Shown piece by piece: positions 6,938-13,308 of a DNA stretch of 32,637 nucleotides. The notes under the pieces were generated by a model. That model worked only from the letters and a program-made list of their open reading frames with translations. It made no database searches and was not told the DNA's origin. Numbering within the stretch: the first letter of the stretch is position 1; each line of letters starts with the position of its first letter. The stretch is taken from the IMG/VR virus record IMGVR_UViG_3300032291_003007, positions 1 through 32,637 of that record, one strand, 5' to 3'. The translations under genes and the position numbers were made by a program. Source of the DNA: a virus.

Positions 6938-7174
6938 ATGAGTAAAGAAGAATCTATTGTTGGTGATGTTGTAAATGTTACATCTAAAAATTTTGGACAT
7001 AAAGATAATAGTAAGGTTTGGTTTATAATTGAAAAAACTGATGATTATTTAGTTTTAGAGGCAGATGATAGTCACTTGATTAAACTTTCACCACCAAGAG
7101 GAAAACATAGAATTACGATACCATTTAAATATTGGGGTGATTTTGAAATCAATAAGATAATTAAACAAAGATGA
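6938..7174 (+). CDS. hypothetical protein, 78 aa
   Basis: Start placed at ATG 6938 (AAAGATGAGTAAAGAAG), the same start block found at 7755, 9800 and 10160, in preference to an in-frame codon at 6899 inside the previous gene. The fold looks beta-rich and SH3-like (VGDVVNVTSKNFG, KVWFIIEKTDDYLVLEAD). Overlaps the next gene by four bases. Confidence 0.6.
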   Translation: MSKEESIVGDVVNVTSKNFGHKDNSKVWFIIEKTDDYLVLEADDSHLIKLSPPRGKHRITIPFKYWGDFEINKIIKQR

Positions 7175-7617
7175 AAAACATTAAAGAACTAACAGAAGAC
7201 GAAGCAAAAGATATTTTAAAATTTGTCTATCCAAATGAGAAATATTATTGGTTTAAAAAATTATCATTTGAACCGGTAATCACTGAAAATGGTAAACAAC
7301 AAATAACATTTGGCGGTCGGTCAATTATAGGTATTGAGTTTCACGATGGTCAGGACAATTGCATATTACATTTTGATAATTCCAAAGTGGTTTTATGGTT
7401 ACATAAGAATGGTTATGATATTACAGAATTACTTGAAGCAAATTCTTACTTAAGCCAAATGGAAAAAGACTTTGAAAACTTTGCATTTGCAATTGAATGG
7501 ATGTCAAAAGGTGAAGAAGGATTTAAAGATGGTTTTAAACAAAATTGGACCTTGGAATATGTCACAAAAAAATGTAGAGAATTATTAGATAAATACTATT
7601 ATAAAGATTATGAATAA
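7171..7617 (+). CDS. hypothetical protein, 148 aa
   Basis: N-terminal LTEDEAKDILKFVYPNEKYYW resembles a recurring opening of Bacteroidetes phage hypotheticals, and a related phrase occurs in the gene at 9945. Residues 35-75 form strands and the C-terminal half is helical (KDFENFAFAIEWMSKGEEGFKDG). Unknown function. Its end overlaps the next small ORF by eight bases. Confidence 0.65.
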   Translation: MKNIKELTEDEAKDILKFVYPNEKYYWFKKLSFEPVITENGKQQITFGGRSIIGIEFHDGQDNCILHFDNSKVVLWLHKNGYDITELLEANSYLSQMEKDFENFAFAIEWMSKGEEGFKDGFKQNWTLEYVTKKCRELLDKYYYKDYE

Positions 7618-7762
7618 AGAAGAAATTTTAACATCGGTTTACAATATGATTTACGAGCAAAATACAACCGATAAGAAAGAATGTCTTTCATTGGCAGAAG
7701 AAATAACTGAATTTATAGAAGAATTAATTGACAACCAATCAAACAAAAACAAAGATGAGTAA
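7610..7762 (+). CDS. small helical protein, 50 aa, copy 1 of 2
   Basis: Encodes MNKEEILTSVYNMIYEQ..., ending NQSNKNKDE. A nearly identical copy (47 of 50 residues) lies at 9800-9952; the DNA is conserved across about 150 bases into the next start codon. Composition is helical and acidic. It overlaps the following ORF by eight bases. No known function; the duplication is the notable feature. Confidence 0.6.
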   Translation: MNKEEILTSVYNMIYEQNTTDKKECLSLAEEITEFIEELIDNQSNKNKDE

Positions 7763-7988
7763 AGAAGAAATTCCAGAAATAAATTTAAAACTGGAAGAAA
7801 AAACGGTGGAAGGTAAAACAATCACAGTACCATACATGGTTGTTGAAACACCGTACATCATTTATTCTGATAAAGATGGTACCAGAAAAATATGGACCAA
7901 GAATAAATGGAAAATAGTATTATGGTATTTATACCGAATAACTAGTATAACTTGGTTCATTAAGAAATATAATAAAATACCCAGATAA
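7755..7988 (+). CDS. hypothetical protein, 77 aa, possible membrane anchor
   Basis: Start set at ATG 7755 (AAAGATGAGTAAAGAAG). The N-terminal part is charged and beta-prone (TVEGKTITVPYMVVETPYII). The C-terminal part KIVLWYLYRITSITWFIKKYNK is aromatic and hydrophobic with flanking Lys, consistent with a membrane-associated helix. Confidence 0.55.
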   Translation: MSKEEIPEINLKLEEKTVEGKTITVPYMVVETPYIIYSDKDGTRKIWTKNKWKIVLWYLYRITSITWFIKKYNKIPR

Positions 7989-7989
7989 T

Positions 7990-8205
7990 ATGACTAAAAA
8001 ATCTAGATATAGGATAAAAGAATATAGTCTACCATATGGTAGAACCGAATGGGTTGTGCAAAAACGCTCGATATTTGGTTGGTGGTACAATCCTGATAAC
8101 GTATACGGTATGACAACGGGATGGTATAACACTTTAAAAGATGCGGAAATGGCATTAGAGGCAAAATTACATAAGGTCACGTCAAAAGTAATTAAAGAAG
8201 TTTAG
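7990..8205 (+). CDS. hypothetical protein, 71 aa
   Basis: Starts one base after the previous stop. Sequence features: RYRIKEYSLPYGRTEWVVQKRSIFGWW then GWYNTLKDAEMALEAKL, a beta-sheet plus one helix arrangement seen in small phage proteins (strand-strand-helix with a DAE helix cap). Very basic. No known function. Confidence 0.6.
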   Translation: MTKKSRYRIKEYSLPYGRTEWVVQKRSIFGWWYNPDNVYGMTTGWYNTLKDAEMALEAKLHKVTSKVIKEV

Positions 8206-8223
8206 TTTTAATTCAAAAGATAT

Positions 8224-8328
8224 ATGAACAAAGAAGAAATACAATTCTGGATTAATAGATGGAAAAAACTAACCCCATCACCACAGAGAGATATGACCAT
8301 AAAAATTTGGGAAAAATTATTAAAATAA
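8224..8328 (+). CDS. small protein, 34 aa, copy 1 of 2
   Basis: MNKEEIQFWINRWKKLTPSP... ends KIWEKLLK. A paralogue at 10160-10264 matches 24 of 34 residues by eye. Trp- and Lys-rich amphipathic helices separated by PSPxRDM. The pair belongs to the duplicated small-ORF set of this region. Confidence 0.5.
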   Translation: MNKEEIQFWINRWKKLTPSPQRDMTIKIWEKLLK

Positions 8329-8329
8329 A

Positions 8330-8361
8330 TTTGGATAATTAAAAAATTATCATTACCTTTG
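8330..8361 (+). promoter_or_regulatory. Bacteroidetes-type promoter
   Basis: TTTG at 8330-8333, 20 bases, then TACCTTTG at 8354-8361; the gap holds ATTAAAAAATTATCAT, nearly the same as in the promoter at 20495-20525. It would drive the membrane-protein gene at 8378 and probably the following tRNA-like genes. Confidence 0.65.
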
Positions 8362-8377
8362 TATAAATAAAAACAAT

Positions 8378-8542
8378 ATGGAAAGAATAACCACTTTAAT
8401 TTTATCAGGACTTGTTGGATTCTATGGAATAGCATTATGTATTGACGAACCCGAATTACTTATTTTTAAATCAAAAGTATTCTTTTGTGGGGTACTAGTT
8501 GTATGGGCATTAAAAATGGTTGATAATTCGAAAAAAAATTAA
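8378..8542 (+). CDS. small two-span membrane protein, 54 aa
   Basis: Hydrophobic segments at residues 5-21 (TTLILSGLVGFYGIALC) and 33-47 (VFFCGVLVVWALKMV) are separated by an acidic turn (DEPE), and the C-terminus is basic. First gene behind a good TAnnTTTG promoter, with a 16-base leader. It ends four bases before the first tRNA-like gene. Role unknown. Confidence 0.6.
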   Translation: MERITTLILSGLVGFYGIALCIDEPELLIFKSKVFFCGVLVVWALKMVDNSKKN

Positions 8543-8545
8543 CTT

Positions 8546-8648
8546 AGTCAGGTGGCGGAATTGGTTAGACGCTTAAGGGTAAGTTGGAGTGCAAATCTCA
8601 TAAAAATTTAGAACTATGCCCGTACAGGTTCGAATCCTGTTCTGACTA
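8546..8648 (+). tRNA. tRNA-like gene 1, unusual anticodon region
   Basis: Acceptor stem AGTCAGG/TCTGACT (one G-T pair), D arm GCG-GAATTGGTTAGA-CGC, T arm ACAGG-TTCGAAT-CCTGT and discriminator A are all clear; no CCA is encoded. The D arm is of the leucine type. The middle is 103-nt-class long: the best anticodon loop is GTGCAAA (anticodon GCA, Cys) on a weak GGA/TCT stem, with GGG/CCC and AGTT/AACT pairs outside it. The anticodon is therefore uncertain. It could be a real class II tRNA, a degenerate tRNA or a tRNA mimic. Confidence 0.6.
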
Positions 8649-8662
8649 CAAAAAATAAAATT

Positions 8663-8857
8663 ATGGATTGGATTAATTTTAAAGAAGAAAAAACAAGACC
8701 TAACAACGATACTTGGGTTTTGATACAAACATCGTTAAAATGGACACCAAAATATGAGGTATGTCATTTTAAGAATAATGAATGGTATTTACCCGCAAAT
8801 GATGATGACTGTCAAGAAGAAGACATTACTAAGTGGGCATATATAACAGAAGATTAA
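8663..8857 (+). CDS. hypothetical protein, 64 aa, DUF551-like
   Basis: Pattern W-INFKEEKTRPNNDTWVLIQTS ... YEVCHFKNNEWYLPAND ... DITKWAYI follows the DUF551 layout (a W near the start, a VLI strand, a W-containing turn and a final T-x-WAYI), as judged from memory. These are short phage proteins of unknown function. It is inserted between two tRNA-like genes. Confidence 0.6.
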   Translation: MDWINFKEEKTRPNNDTWVLIQTSLKWTPKYEVCHFKNNEWYLPANDDDCQEEDITKWAYITED

Positions 8858-8861
8858 ATAT

Positions 8862-8962
8862 AGTCAGGTGTACGGAATGGTTCGCACCCTTAGAAGACGC
8901 TCAACTCGTCATTAACAAATGGAGGCTTGGGGAGAATACAGGTTCGAATCCTGTCCTGACTA
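8862..8962 (+). tRNA. tRNA-like gene 2, unusual anticodon region
   Basis: Acceptor AGTCAGG/CCTGACT is a perfect seven pairs, and T arm ACAGG-TTCGAAT-CCTGT is perfect. The D arm (TACGGAATGGTTCGCA) pairs poorly. A possible anticodon arm is GACG-CTCAACT-CGTC, giving anticodon CAA (Leu) but with C at position 37 where a purine is normal; a CATT-AACA-AATG hairpin may be the variable arm. At 101 nt it is 10-20 longer than a usual class II tRNA. It shares its 3' third with the other copies. Confidence 0.55.
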
Positions 8963-8977
8963 CAAAATTTTTAAATT

Positions 8978-9187
8978 ATGATTTTAGACACTAAACTTAG
9001 AAAGTTTGCAGAAGAAACAACTGACATGCTTTATAATATTTACTATGAACAAATATTAAATGGTGAAATATCTCCAGATATACAAAAAGAAGAATATTCT
9101 TCTATTGTTGATGATACTATTAACTATTTTTTAAGAATTGAGGAGTATGAAAAGTGTTTAGAATTACAGGTTCGATTCCTGTCCTGA
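8978..9187 (+). CDS. small helical protein, 69 aa, tRNA-derived C-terminus
   Basis: Paralogue of the gene at 13407 (shared YFxxIEEYExCxEL core and a similar Met/Leu-Asp opening); both follow a tRNA-like gene by about 15 bases. Here the last eight codons (LQVRFLS and stop) are read from a tRNA T-arm and acceptor 3' fragment, so the native C-terminus was replaced. Weak similarity (LYNIYYEQ against VYNMIYEQ) to the duplicated 50-residue proteins. Function unknown. Confidence 0.55.
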   Translation: MILDTKLRKFAEETTDMLYNIYYEQILNGEISPDIQKEEYSSIVDDTINYFLRIEEYEKCLELQVRFLS

Positions 9188-9193
9188 CTACAA
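9161..9193 (+). repeat. tRNA 3' fragment (T arm and acceptor 3' strand)
   Basis: ACAGG-TTCGATT-CCTGT-CCTGACT-A at 9166-9190 plus flanks is nearly identical to the 3' third of the three tRNA-like genes. No matching 5' acceptor or D arm lies upstream, where a protein frame runs instead, so it is a relic of recombination or an incomplete copy. Confidence 0.75.
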
Positions 9194-9210
9194 AAAAACA
9201 AAAAATAAAT

Positions 9211-9468
9211 ATGAGTAAAAGAGTTTATAAAACGTGGGAAGACATTTACCCATTAACATTAATCACCATGAGATATGGTGGAAAATATGTTGTATTCAAT
9301 GCTGAAGAAGATTCAGGATTTGTACAAGATGTAAATACTGAGGAAGTATCCTATGAGCTTGAAGCTTGGTTGGAAAGAAACGTAGACCCATGTCCTTATG
9401 GTGTTGGTACAACAATCATGGATGCAATAAATAACTTATTAGAAGCAATGAATAAAGAACAACTATGA
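9211..9468 (+). CDS. hypothetical protein, 85 aa
   Basis: Start set at ATG 9211 after AAAAATAAAT; an upstream in-frame codon at 9154 would read through the tRNA fragment and is rejected. The N-terminal part is beta-rich (LITMRYGGKYVVFNAEEDSGFVQDV), and the C-terminal part has YGVGTTIMDAINNLLEA, a helix often seen in small phage proteins. Overlaps the next gene by four bases (ATGA). Confidence 0.65.
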   Translation: MSKRVYKTWEDIYPLTLITMRYGGKYVVFNAEEDSGFVQDVNTEEVSYELEAWLERNVDPCPYGVGTTIMDAINNLLEAMNKEQL

Positions 9469-9791
9469 AAATTAAAATTGGAAACGTTAGAAAAATCTTT
9501 TATTTTAAATATGAAAGAGTGAATGGTGAAGTAGAATTGTTATGGCAAATAGAAAATTCTAAAAAAAGATGGTTATGGTTGCATTATTCCAACTCAAAAA
9601 GGGATAAAAGAATCTGGGAAAAAGAAGTTGGTGACTACCACTTCTGTTTACAAATACCAAAGGTGATAACATTAAATACAGCTTATGTAGGTAAACAATT
9701 GTTTGGTAGCAGAATCAATTTAACCAGATTATTCAAAAAGGACTATCACGTATATAGTTCATCAGAAAATGAAGTTTATACACAAAATTAA
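9465..9791 (+). CDS. hypothetical protein, 108 aa
   Basis: Basic and aromatic: KIFYFKYERVNGEVELLWQI, then KKRWLWLHYSNSKRDKRIWEKE. Alternating strands and polar turns suggest a small beta fold with a positively charged face, perhaps nucleic-acid binding (inference). No motif recognised. Confidence 0.6.
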   Translation: MKIKIGNVRKIFYFKYERVNGEVELLWQIENSKKRWLWLHYSNSKRDKRIWEKEVGDYHFCLQIPKVITLNTAYVGKQLFGSRINLTRLFKKDYHVYSSSENEVYTQN

Positions 9792-9799
9792 AAATAGAT

Positions 9800-9952
9800 A
9801 TGAGTAAAGAAGAAATCTTAACATCGGTTTATAATATGATTTACGAGCAAAATACAACCGATAAGAAAAAATGTCTTTCATTGGCAGAAGAAATAACTGA
9901 ATTTATAGAAAAATTAATTGACAATCAATCAAACAAAAACAAAGATGAGTGA
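9800..9952 (+). CDS. small helical protein, 50 aa, copy 2 of 2
   Basis: MSKEEILTSVYNMIYEQ... ending NQSNKNKDE, differing from the 7610 copy at three residues (N2S, E24K, E38K, by eye). Repeat identity continues into the following start codon: here the stop is TGA and the next gene begins ATGAGTGAAC, whereas in copy 1 the stop is TAA and the next begins ATGAGTAAAG. A recent duplication is the simplest explanation. Confidence 0.6.
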   Translation: MSKEEILTSVYNMIYEQNTTDKKKCLSLAEEITEFIEKLIDNQSNKNKDE

Positions 9953-10163
9953 ACAAATTAAAATAGAACTTTCCTTTACTATGGAAGAAATGGAGAACTT
10001 CCTTTTATACAATTATCCCAAAAATTACCATTGGAAAGATAGGGTTAAAAAAGATGTGATGGTGTGGGGTGATGGAATAGTTGTTGAAGATATAAAAGAG
10101 GAATTTGTTAAGTGCTTCAAGGAAACATTATTGAGTCAAAGATTTAACGCAATATACAGATGA
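9945..10163 (+). CDS. hypothetical protein, 72 aa
   Basis: Start set at ATG 9945 within the end of the 50-residue ORF. SFTMEEMENFLLYNYPKNYHWKDRVKKDVMVWGDG is reminiscent of the N-terminus of the gene at 7171, and the C-terminal half is a helix. Both follow the same small-ORF arrangement, so they may be diverged duplicates. Ends in an ATGA overlap with the next ORF. Confidence 0.6.
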   Translation: MSEQIKIELSFTMEEMENFLLYNYPKNYHWKDRVKKDVMVWGDGIVVEDIKEEFVKCFKETLLSQRFNAIYR

Positions 10164-10264
10164 GTAAAGAAGAAATACAAGTTTGGATTGATAGATGGAA
10201 AAGTTTGGAACCATCACCAAAGAGAGATATGGTAATAAAAATTTGGAGTAAATTTATAAAATAA
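10160..10264 (+). CDS. small protein, 34 aa, copy 2 of 2
   Basis: MSKEEIQVWIDRWKSLEPSP... ends KIWSKFIK. Paralogue of 8224-8328. Two amphipathic Trp-rich helices around PSPKRDM. Overlaps the previous gene by four bases. Confidence 0.5.
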   Translation: MSKEEIQVWIDRWKSLEPSPKRDMVIKIWSKFIK

Positions 10265-10265
10265 T

Positions 10266-10448
10266 ATGAGTTGGAAGAAAACAATTAAAGAAGTAAAAGT
10301 AGGTGATCCTGTAGAGAATAACCGAAATGGTAAAGGTATGGTAATTGCAAAAACCGCAAGAACTGTTACGGTATTATTTGAAAATGGTAACAAAGTTAAA
10401 AACAGTTATAAATACTCCGATGATTATTTCTGGGAAACAGATTTTTAA
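10266..10448 (+). CDS. small SH3/KOW-like protein, 60 aa
   Basis: Residues 10-48 (KVGDPVENNRNGKGMVIA ... TVTVLFENGNKVKN) have the strand-turn-strand pattern and the GDxV...G.G.V...V.V.F..G signature of KOW/Tudor-like barrels found in small nucleic-acid or protein binders. One base separates it from the previous stop. Confidence 0.65.
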   Translation: MSWKKTIKEVKVGDPVENNRNGKGMVIAKTARTVTVLFENGNKVKNSYKYSDDYFWETDF

Positions 10449-10459
10449 ACAAAATAAAT

Positions 10460-10954
10460 ATGAATAAAGAAACAAAATTTAAAGTGGGGGACAAGGCTCA
10501 CAAACCAAAAGGTTATAAATTTCCTTGCACAATCGTTGGTGTATTTGAAACAATTGCCGGTGAAGTACGGGTGATTGGTGAAATGGATGAATACGGATTA
10601 TTACATATTTTTAACGAAGATCAATTGGAACATTATAATGAGGAACAACCAGATTTATTGAATGATGCTTATATGGGTTATTACTGGATAATGGGGGATA
10701 AAATTAAATTAACACAAAATGAATTTATCAACAAATGTAAAACAGATCTTGAGTTCTCTGAAAAGTGGGGATTAAAGATTGAAGAACAAGAGTTGAGTAA
10801 TGATGAAAGAAAATCAATTTACGAAAAGGAATATACTGATGGTGTTGAAGTCCCAAATAACAATTGGTTAAATTCAAAATTAACGACAAGAAACATCCCA
10901 ACCAAACTAATCACAATATCATACAACGATAAAAAAATAGAAAGTTATGAATAA
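10460..10954 (+). CDS. hypothetical protein with SH3-like N-terminus, 164 aa
   Basis: Residues 6-57 (FKVGDKAHKPKGYKFPCTIVGVF ... GLLHIFNEDQLE) form a KOW/SH3-like domain shared by many Bacteroidetes phage proteins. The C-terminal part carries EFSEKWGLKIEEQELSNDERKSIY, whose EKWGL phrase recurs in the gene at 14407. Its 3' end lies in a 33-bp direct repeat that is found again at the start of thyA. Confidence 0.65.
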   Translation: MNKETKFKVGDKAHKPKGYKFPCTIVGVFETIAGEVRVIGEMDEYGLLHIFNEDQLEHYNEEQPDLLNDAYMGYYWIMGDKIKLTQNEFINKCKTDLEFSEKWGLKIEEQELSNDERKSIYEKEYTDGVEVPNNNWLNSKLTTRNIPTKLITISYNDKKIESYE

Positions 10955-10956
10955 AG
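10924..10956 (+). repeat. 33-bp direct repeat, left copy
   Basis: CAACGAT followed by A7, TAGAAAGTT and ATGAATAAAG. The right copy at 11134-11166 differs at one base (CAACGAC). The repeats bracket the 67-residue ORF 10947-11150, and each ends with the start codon of the following gene. Confidence 0.85.
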
Positions 10957-11150
10957 AACAACAAGAATTATTAAATGAGGCTTTACATAGAGGTAAAAAT
11001 GTAAAACTTGGAAGTCCTTTTAGAACTCCAGGTGGCCCAAAGAAATTTGCAGTATATGTTAAAACACCTGGTGGTGGGGTTAAAAAAGTTACTTTTGGAG
11101 ATCCTAATTTAAGGGTAAAAAACGCAAATAAAGCAACGACAAAAAAATAG
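10947..11150 (+). CDS. small basic Gly/Pro-rich protein, 67 aa
   Basis: Contains ALHRGKNVKLGSPFRTPGGPKKFAVYVKTPGGGVKKVTFGDPNLRVKN. The block GGPKKFAVYVKTP.G.VKKVTFGDPN is shared by many phage and virus genomes of marine Bacteroidetes and algae (from memory); function unknown. Start ATG 10947 overlaps the previous stop by eight bases. The gene sits precisely between two 33-bp repeats. Confidence 0.7.
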   Translation: MNKEQQELLNEALHRGKNVKLGSPFRTPGGPKKFAVYVKTPGGGVKKVTFGDPNLRVKNANKATTKK

Positions 11151-11166
11151 AAAGTTATGAATAAAG
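11134..11166 (+). repeat. 33-bp direct repeat, right copy
   Basis: Near-identical to 10924-10956 at a distance of 210 bp. It ends in ATGAATAAAG, which opens the thymidylate synthase gene. Confidence 0.85.
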
Positions 11167-11987
11167 CCGATAAATATTATATCCAAAATCTATCAAATAT
11201 TATGTCAGATGGATCTTGGGATGAAAATCCAAGACCAAAATATCCTGATGGAATACCGGCAAATTCAAAATTTATTACAGGAGTTTTTGAAGAGTATGAC
11301 ATATCAAAAGATGAATTTCCAATTCCAACATTAAGAAATACTGCAATTAAAACCGGTATTAAAGAAATTTTATGGATATATCAAAAACAAACTTCATCAT
11401 TGAGAGTTGCTCGTGAAATGGGTATTAACTGGTGGGAAGAATGGAATATTGGTGATGATACAATCGGACAAAGATATGGTGCAACAATCGGAAGATACAA
11501 TCTAATTGATAGATTATTGGTAGGTTTAATTGATGATCCGTTTGGTAGAAGACATATCATCAATATGTTTCAGTATCAAGATTTATTTGAAACAAAAGGG
11601 TTATTTCCTTGTGCATACGAAATACTATTCTCGGTAAGAAAGGTTGGTGACGATAAAGTTTTGGATATGACTTTAATCCAAAGATCGTCAGATTATTTGA
11701 TGGCCAATACAATTAACAAAGGACAATATCTTTCTTTACAAATGATGGTTGCCGGACATTGTGGTTATAAAGTTGGTAAGTTTTGTCATTTGGTTCAGAA
11801 TCTACATATATACGATAGACATTTTGATTATGTATCTGAATTGTTGAAAAATGAAACAACAAACATTAGTCCATCATTCAGATTGAATAGTAATAAAAAC
11901 TTTTATGATTATACCCTTGATGATTTTGAGTTTTTTGATTTTGATAAATTAAAACCATTGAGTGGTAAATTGGAACTGGCGATATGA
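11157..11987 (+). CDS. thyA: thymidylate synthase
   Basis: 276 residues, about the usual ThyA length. It should convert dUMP to dTMP with methylene-tetrahydrofolate. Visible motifs: ILWIYQKQTSSL and NWWEEWNIGDDTIGQRYG (folate/dUMP region), RRHIINMF (R131/R132 phosphate site of the partner subunit), PCAYE with the nucleophile C152, QRSSDYLMANT (R176, D179), N187 and HLVQNLHIYDRH (H217, Y219). The residue aligned with the uracil-discriminating Asn appears to be N187, arguing for dUMP and against dCMP as substrate. A GIY-YIG homing endonuclease follows at once, recalling T4 td/I-TevI. Confidence 0.93.
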   Translation: MNKADKYYIQNLSNIMSDGSWDENPRPKYPDGIPANSKFITGVFEEYDISKDEFPIPTLRNTAIKTGIKEILWIYQKQTSSLRVAREMGINWWEEWNIGDDTIGQRYGATIGRYNLIDRLLVGLIDDPFGRRHIINMFQYQDLFETKGLFPCAYEILFSVRKVGDDKVLDMTLIQRSSDYLMANTINKGQYLSLQMMVAGHCGYKVGKFCHLVQNLHIYDRHFDYVSELLKNETTNISPSFRLNSNKNFYDYTLDDFEFFDFDKLKPLSGKLELAI

Positions 11988-12029
11988 TTTTTTTTTTGAT
12001 GGTTATATGAATATTTTGAGATATCAAGA

Positions 12030-12037
12030 TATTTATA
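12030..12037 (+). promoter_or_regulatory. TATTTATA motif (candidate late promoter)
   Basis: Exact TATTTATA, 12 bases before the GIY-YIG start codon, in the short gap after thyA. Same motif as before 17168, 19620, 23771, 24920 and 29951. Confidence 0.4.
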
Positions 12038-12049
12038 TTAAAAAGAAAT

Positions 12050-12997
12050 ATGACTGGTATCTATATGATTAAAAACAAAATTAATAAAAAAAAATATTAT
12101 GGTTCTGCGAAAGACATTAATAAAAGATGGAAACGCCACATAAATGATCTAAACAAAAACCAACACCAAAACATCAAGTTACAAAGATCGTGGAATAAAT
12201 ATGGTTCTGATAATTTTGAATTTATTGTTTTAGAAGAATGTTTATTTGAGGAATTATTAATAATTGAACAAAAATATTTAGATCAAAATCCTGAATTTAA
12301 TATAGGTAAAAAATCATCAGGTGGAGATAATTTATCAAATAACCCTAATAGAAAAAAAATAATTAAAAAAATAGTAAATGGATTGGTTAGAAGATATGAA
12401 AATCAAACAGAGGAAGAAAAAAAAGAAAGATCTGAAAAGTTAAAAGGTGATAAAAACCCTAATTGGAGGGGAGGGGCATCAAAAAAACATTGTAGTTGTG
12501 GTGTTGAAATTGGCCCAAGCAATAAAACTTGTATTAAATGTCGTGACATAAGTGGTAAAAATAACCCTAATTATGGGAAACCAATATCTGACGAACAAAA
12601 AAAATATTATAGTGAACTTTTTAAGGGTAGATGTTTACATAATAACACAAAAGAAATTACAATAAACGGTATTGATTATGTATCATTTAAGGAAGCCGAA
12701 AAATTATTGGGTATTGGGTGGAGTACGATAAGATATAGAGTTCTTAGTAAAAATCCTAAATATAAAGATTATAATTTTAAAGGTGAAATTAAAGTAGTAT
12801 ATAGTGATGAAGAATATAGAGAAAGATTTGCGGTATCAAAAAGAGGTAAAAAATACTATCATAATAAACCGTTTTATATTGATAATGTTGAATATAGGAC
12901 TTTAACAGAAGCTAGTGAGATTTTAAGCGTACATCGTATGACGATTAAGAGAAGATTAAAATCACCAAAGTTTGAAAATTACAAATATAAAGAATAG
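12050..12997 (+). CDS. GIY-YIG homing endonuclease with NUMOD modules
   Basis: 315 residues. Catalytic domain at 1-90: G3-I4-Y5, YYG (16-18), R26 and E73 in IIEQKYLDQNPEFN. Middle: two GD/GKNPNW/Y-type NUMOD3 repeats (GDKNPNWRGG, GKNNPNYGKP) flanking a Cys cluster (CSCGVEIGPSNKTCIKC) that may bind zinc. C-terminus: two NUMOD1-like DNA-recognition repeats, each with a helix-turn-helix (FKEAEKLLGIGWSTIRYRV; LTEASEILSVHRMTIKRRL). This is the SegA/I-TevI type of mobile nuclease. It probably spreads itself and flanking DNA into cognate sites; its location next to thyA suggests the thyA region as target. Confidence 0.9.
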   Translation: MTGIYMIKNKINKKKYYGSAKDINKRWKRHINDLNKNQHQNIKLQRSWNKYGSDNFEFIVLEECLFEELLIIEQKYLDQNPEFNIGKKSSGGDNLSNNPNRKKIIKKIVNGLVRRYENQTEEEKKERSEKLKGDKNPNWRGGASKKHCSCGVEIGPSNKTCIKCRDISGKNNPNYGKPISDEQKKYYSELFKGRCLHNNTKEITINGIDYVSFKEAEKLLGIGWSTIRYRVLSKNPKYKDYNFKGEIKVVYSDEEYRERFAVSKRGKKYYHNKPFYIDNVEYRTLTEASEILSVHRMTIKRRLKSPKFENYKYKE

Positions 12998-13078
12998 TAT
13001 TTACACCGATTTTCATAGGGGTTTACCCCCATTTTAACTAAAAATACTTTTCAAATCAAAATAGATTGTTTAAGTTTG
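12998..13078 (+). promoter_or_regulatory. hairpin-promoter cassette, copy 2
   Basis: TATTTACACC right after the GIY-YIG stop, palindrome GGGG-TTTA-CCCC at 13018-13029, then CTTTTCAAATCAAAAT and -7 element TAAGTTTG (13071-13078). From the palindrome onward it matches copy 3 over about 80 bases with two differences. A 44-base A-rich leader leads to the next ATG. Confidence 0.65.
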
Positions 13079-13122
13079 TATAAGAAATTAAAAAATAAAA
13101 AAAAACAAAAAAATAAAAAATT

Positions 13123-13299
13123 ATGAAATTAGAATTAGAAAATGCCCTTTGCATTATTAAAATGGGATGGCGTACAAAAGAAGAAAAAGAATTATTTGAT
13201 ATTGCTTATGATATTGTAAATAAAAAAAGTAAAATTCTTCATTTAGAATACCAAAAAAGTCAGATTGAAAATAAATTAGAAACCTTTAAATCCGAATAG
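13123..13299 (+). CDS. small charged protein, 58 aa
   Basis: First gene behind cassette copy 2, with an extremely A-rich leader. Sequence is helical: ENALCIIKMGWRTKEEKELFDIAYDIV, ending LETFKSE. The tail LETFKSE resembles the tail NETFKSE of the gene behind cassette copy 3, at DNA level as well. Unknown function. Confidence 0.6.
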   Translation: MKLELENALCIIKMGWRTKEEKELFDIAYDIVNKKSKILHLEYQKSQIENKLETFKSE

Positions 13300-13308
13300 A
13301 ATCAAAAT

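Noticed and set aside
8546-8648. Group I intron or homing element inside the long tRNA-like gene
   Set aside because: The extra sequence is only about 20 nt, far too short for any self-splicing intron and without core motifs.
9154-9210. Upstream extension of the gene at 9211
   Set aside because: It would translate the tRNA 3' fragment, and the ATG at 9211 has the usual A-rich start context of this region.
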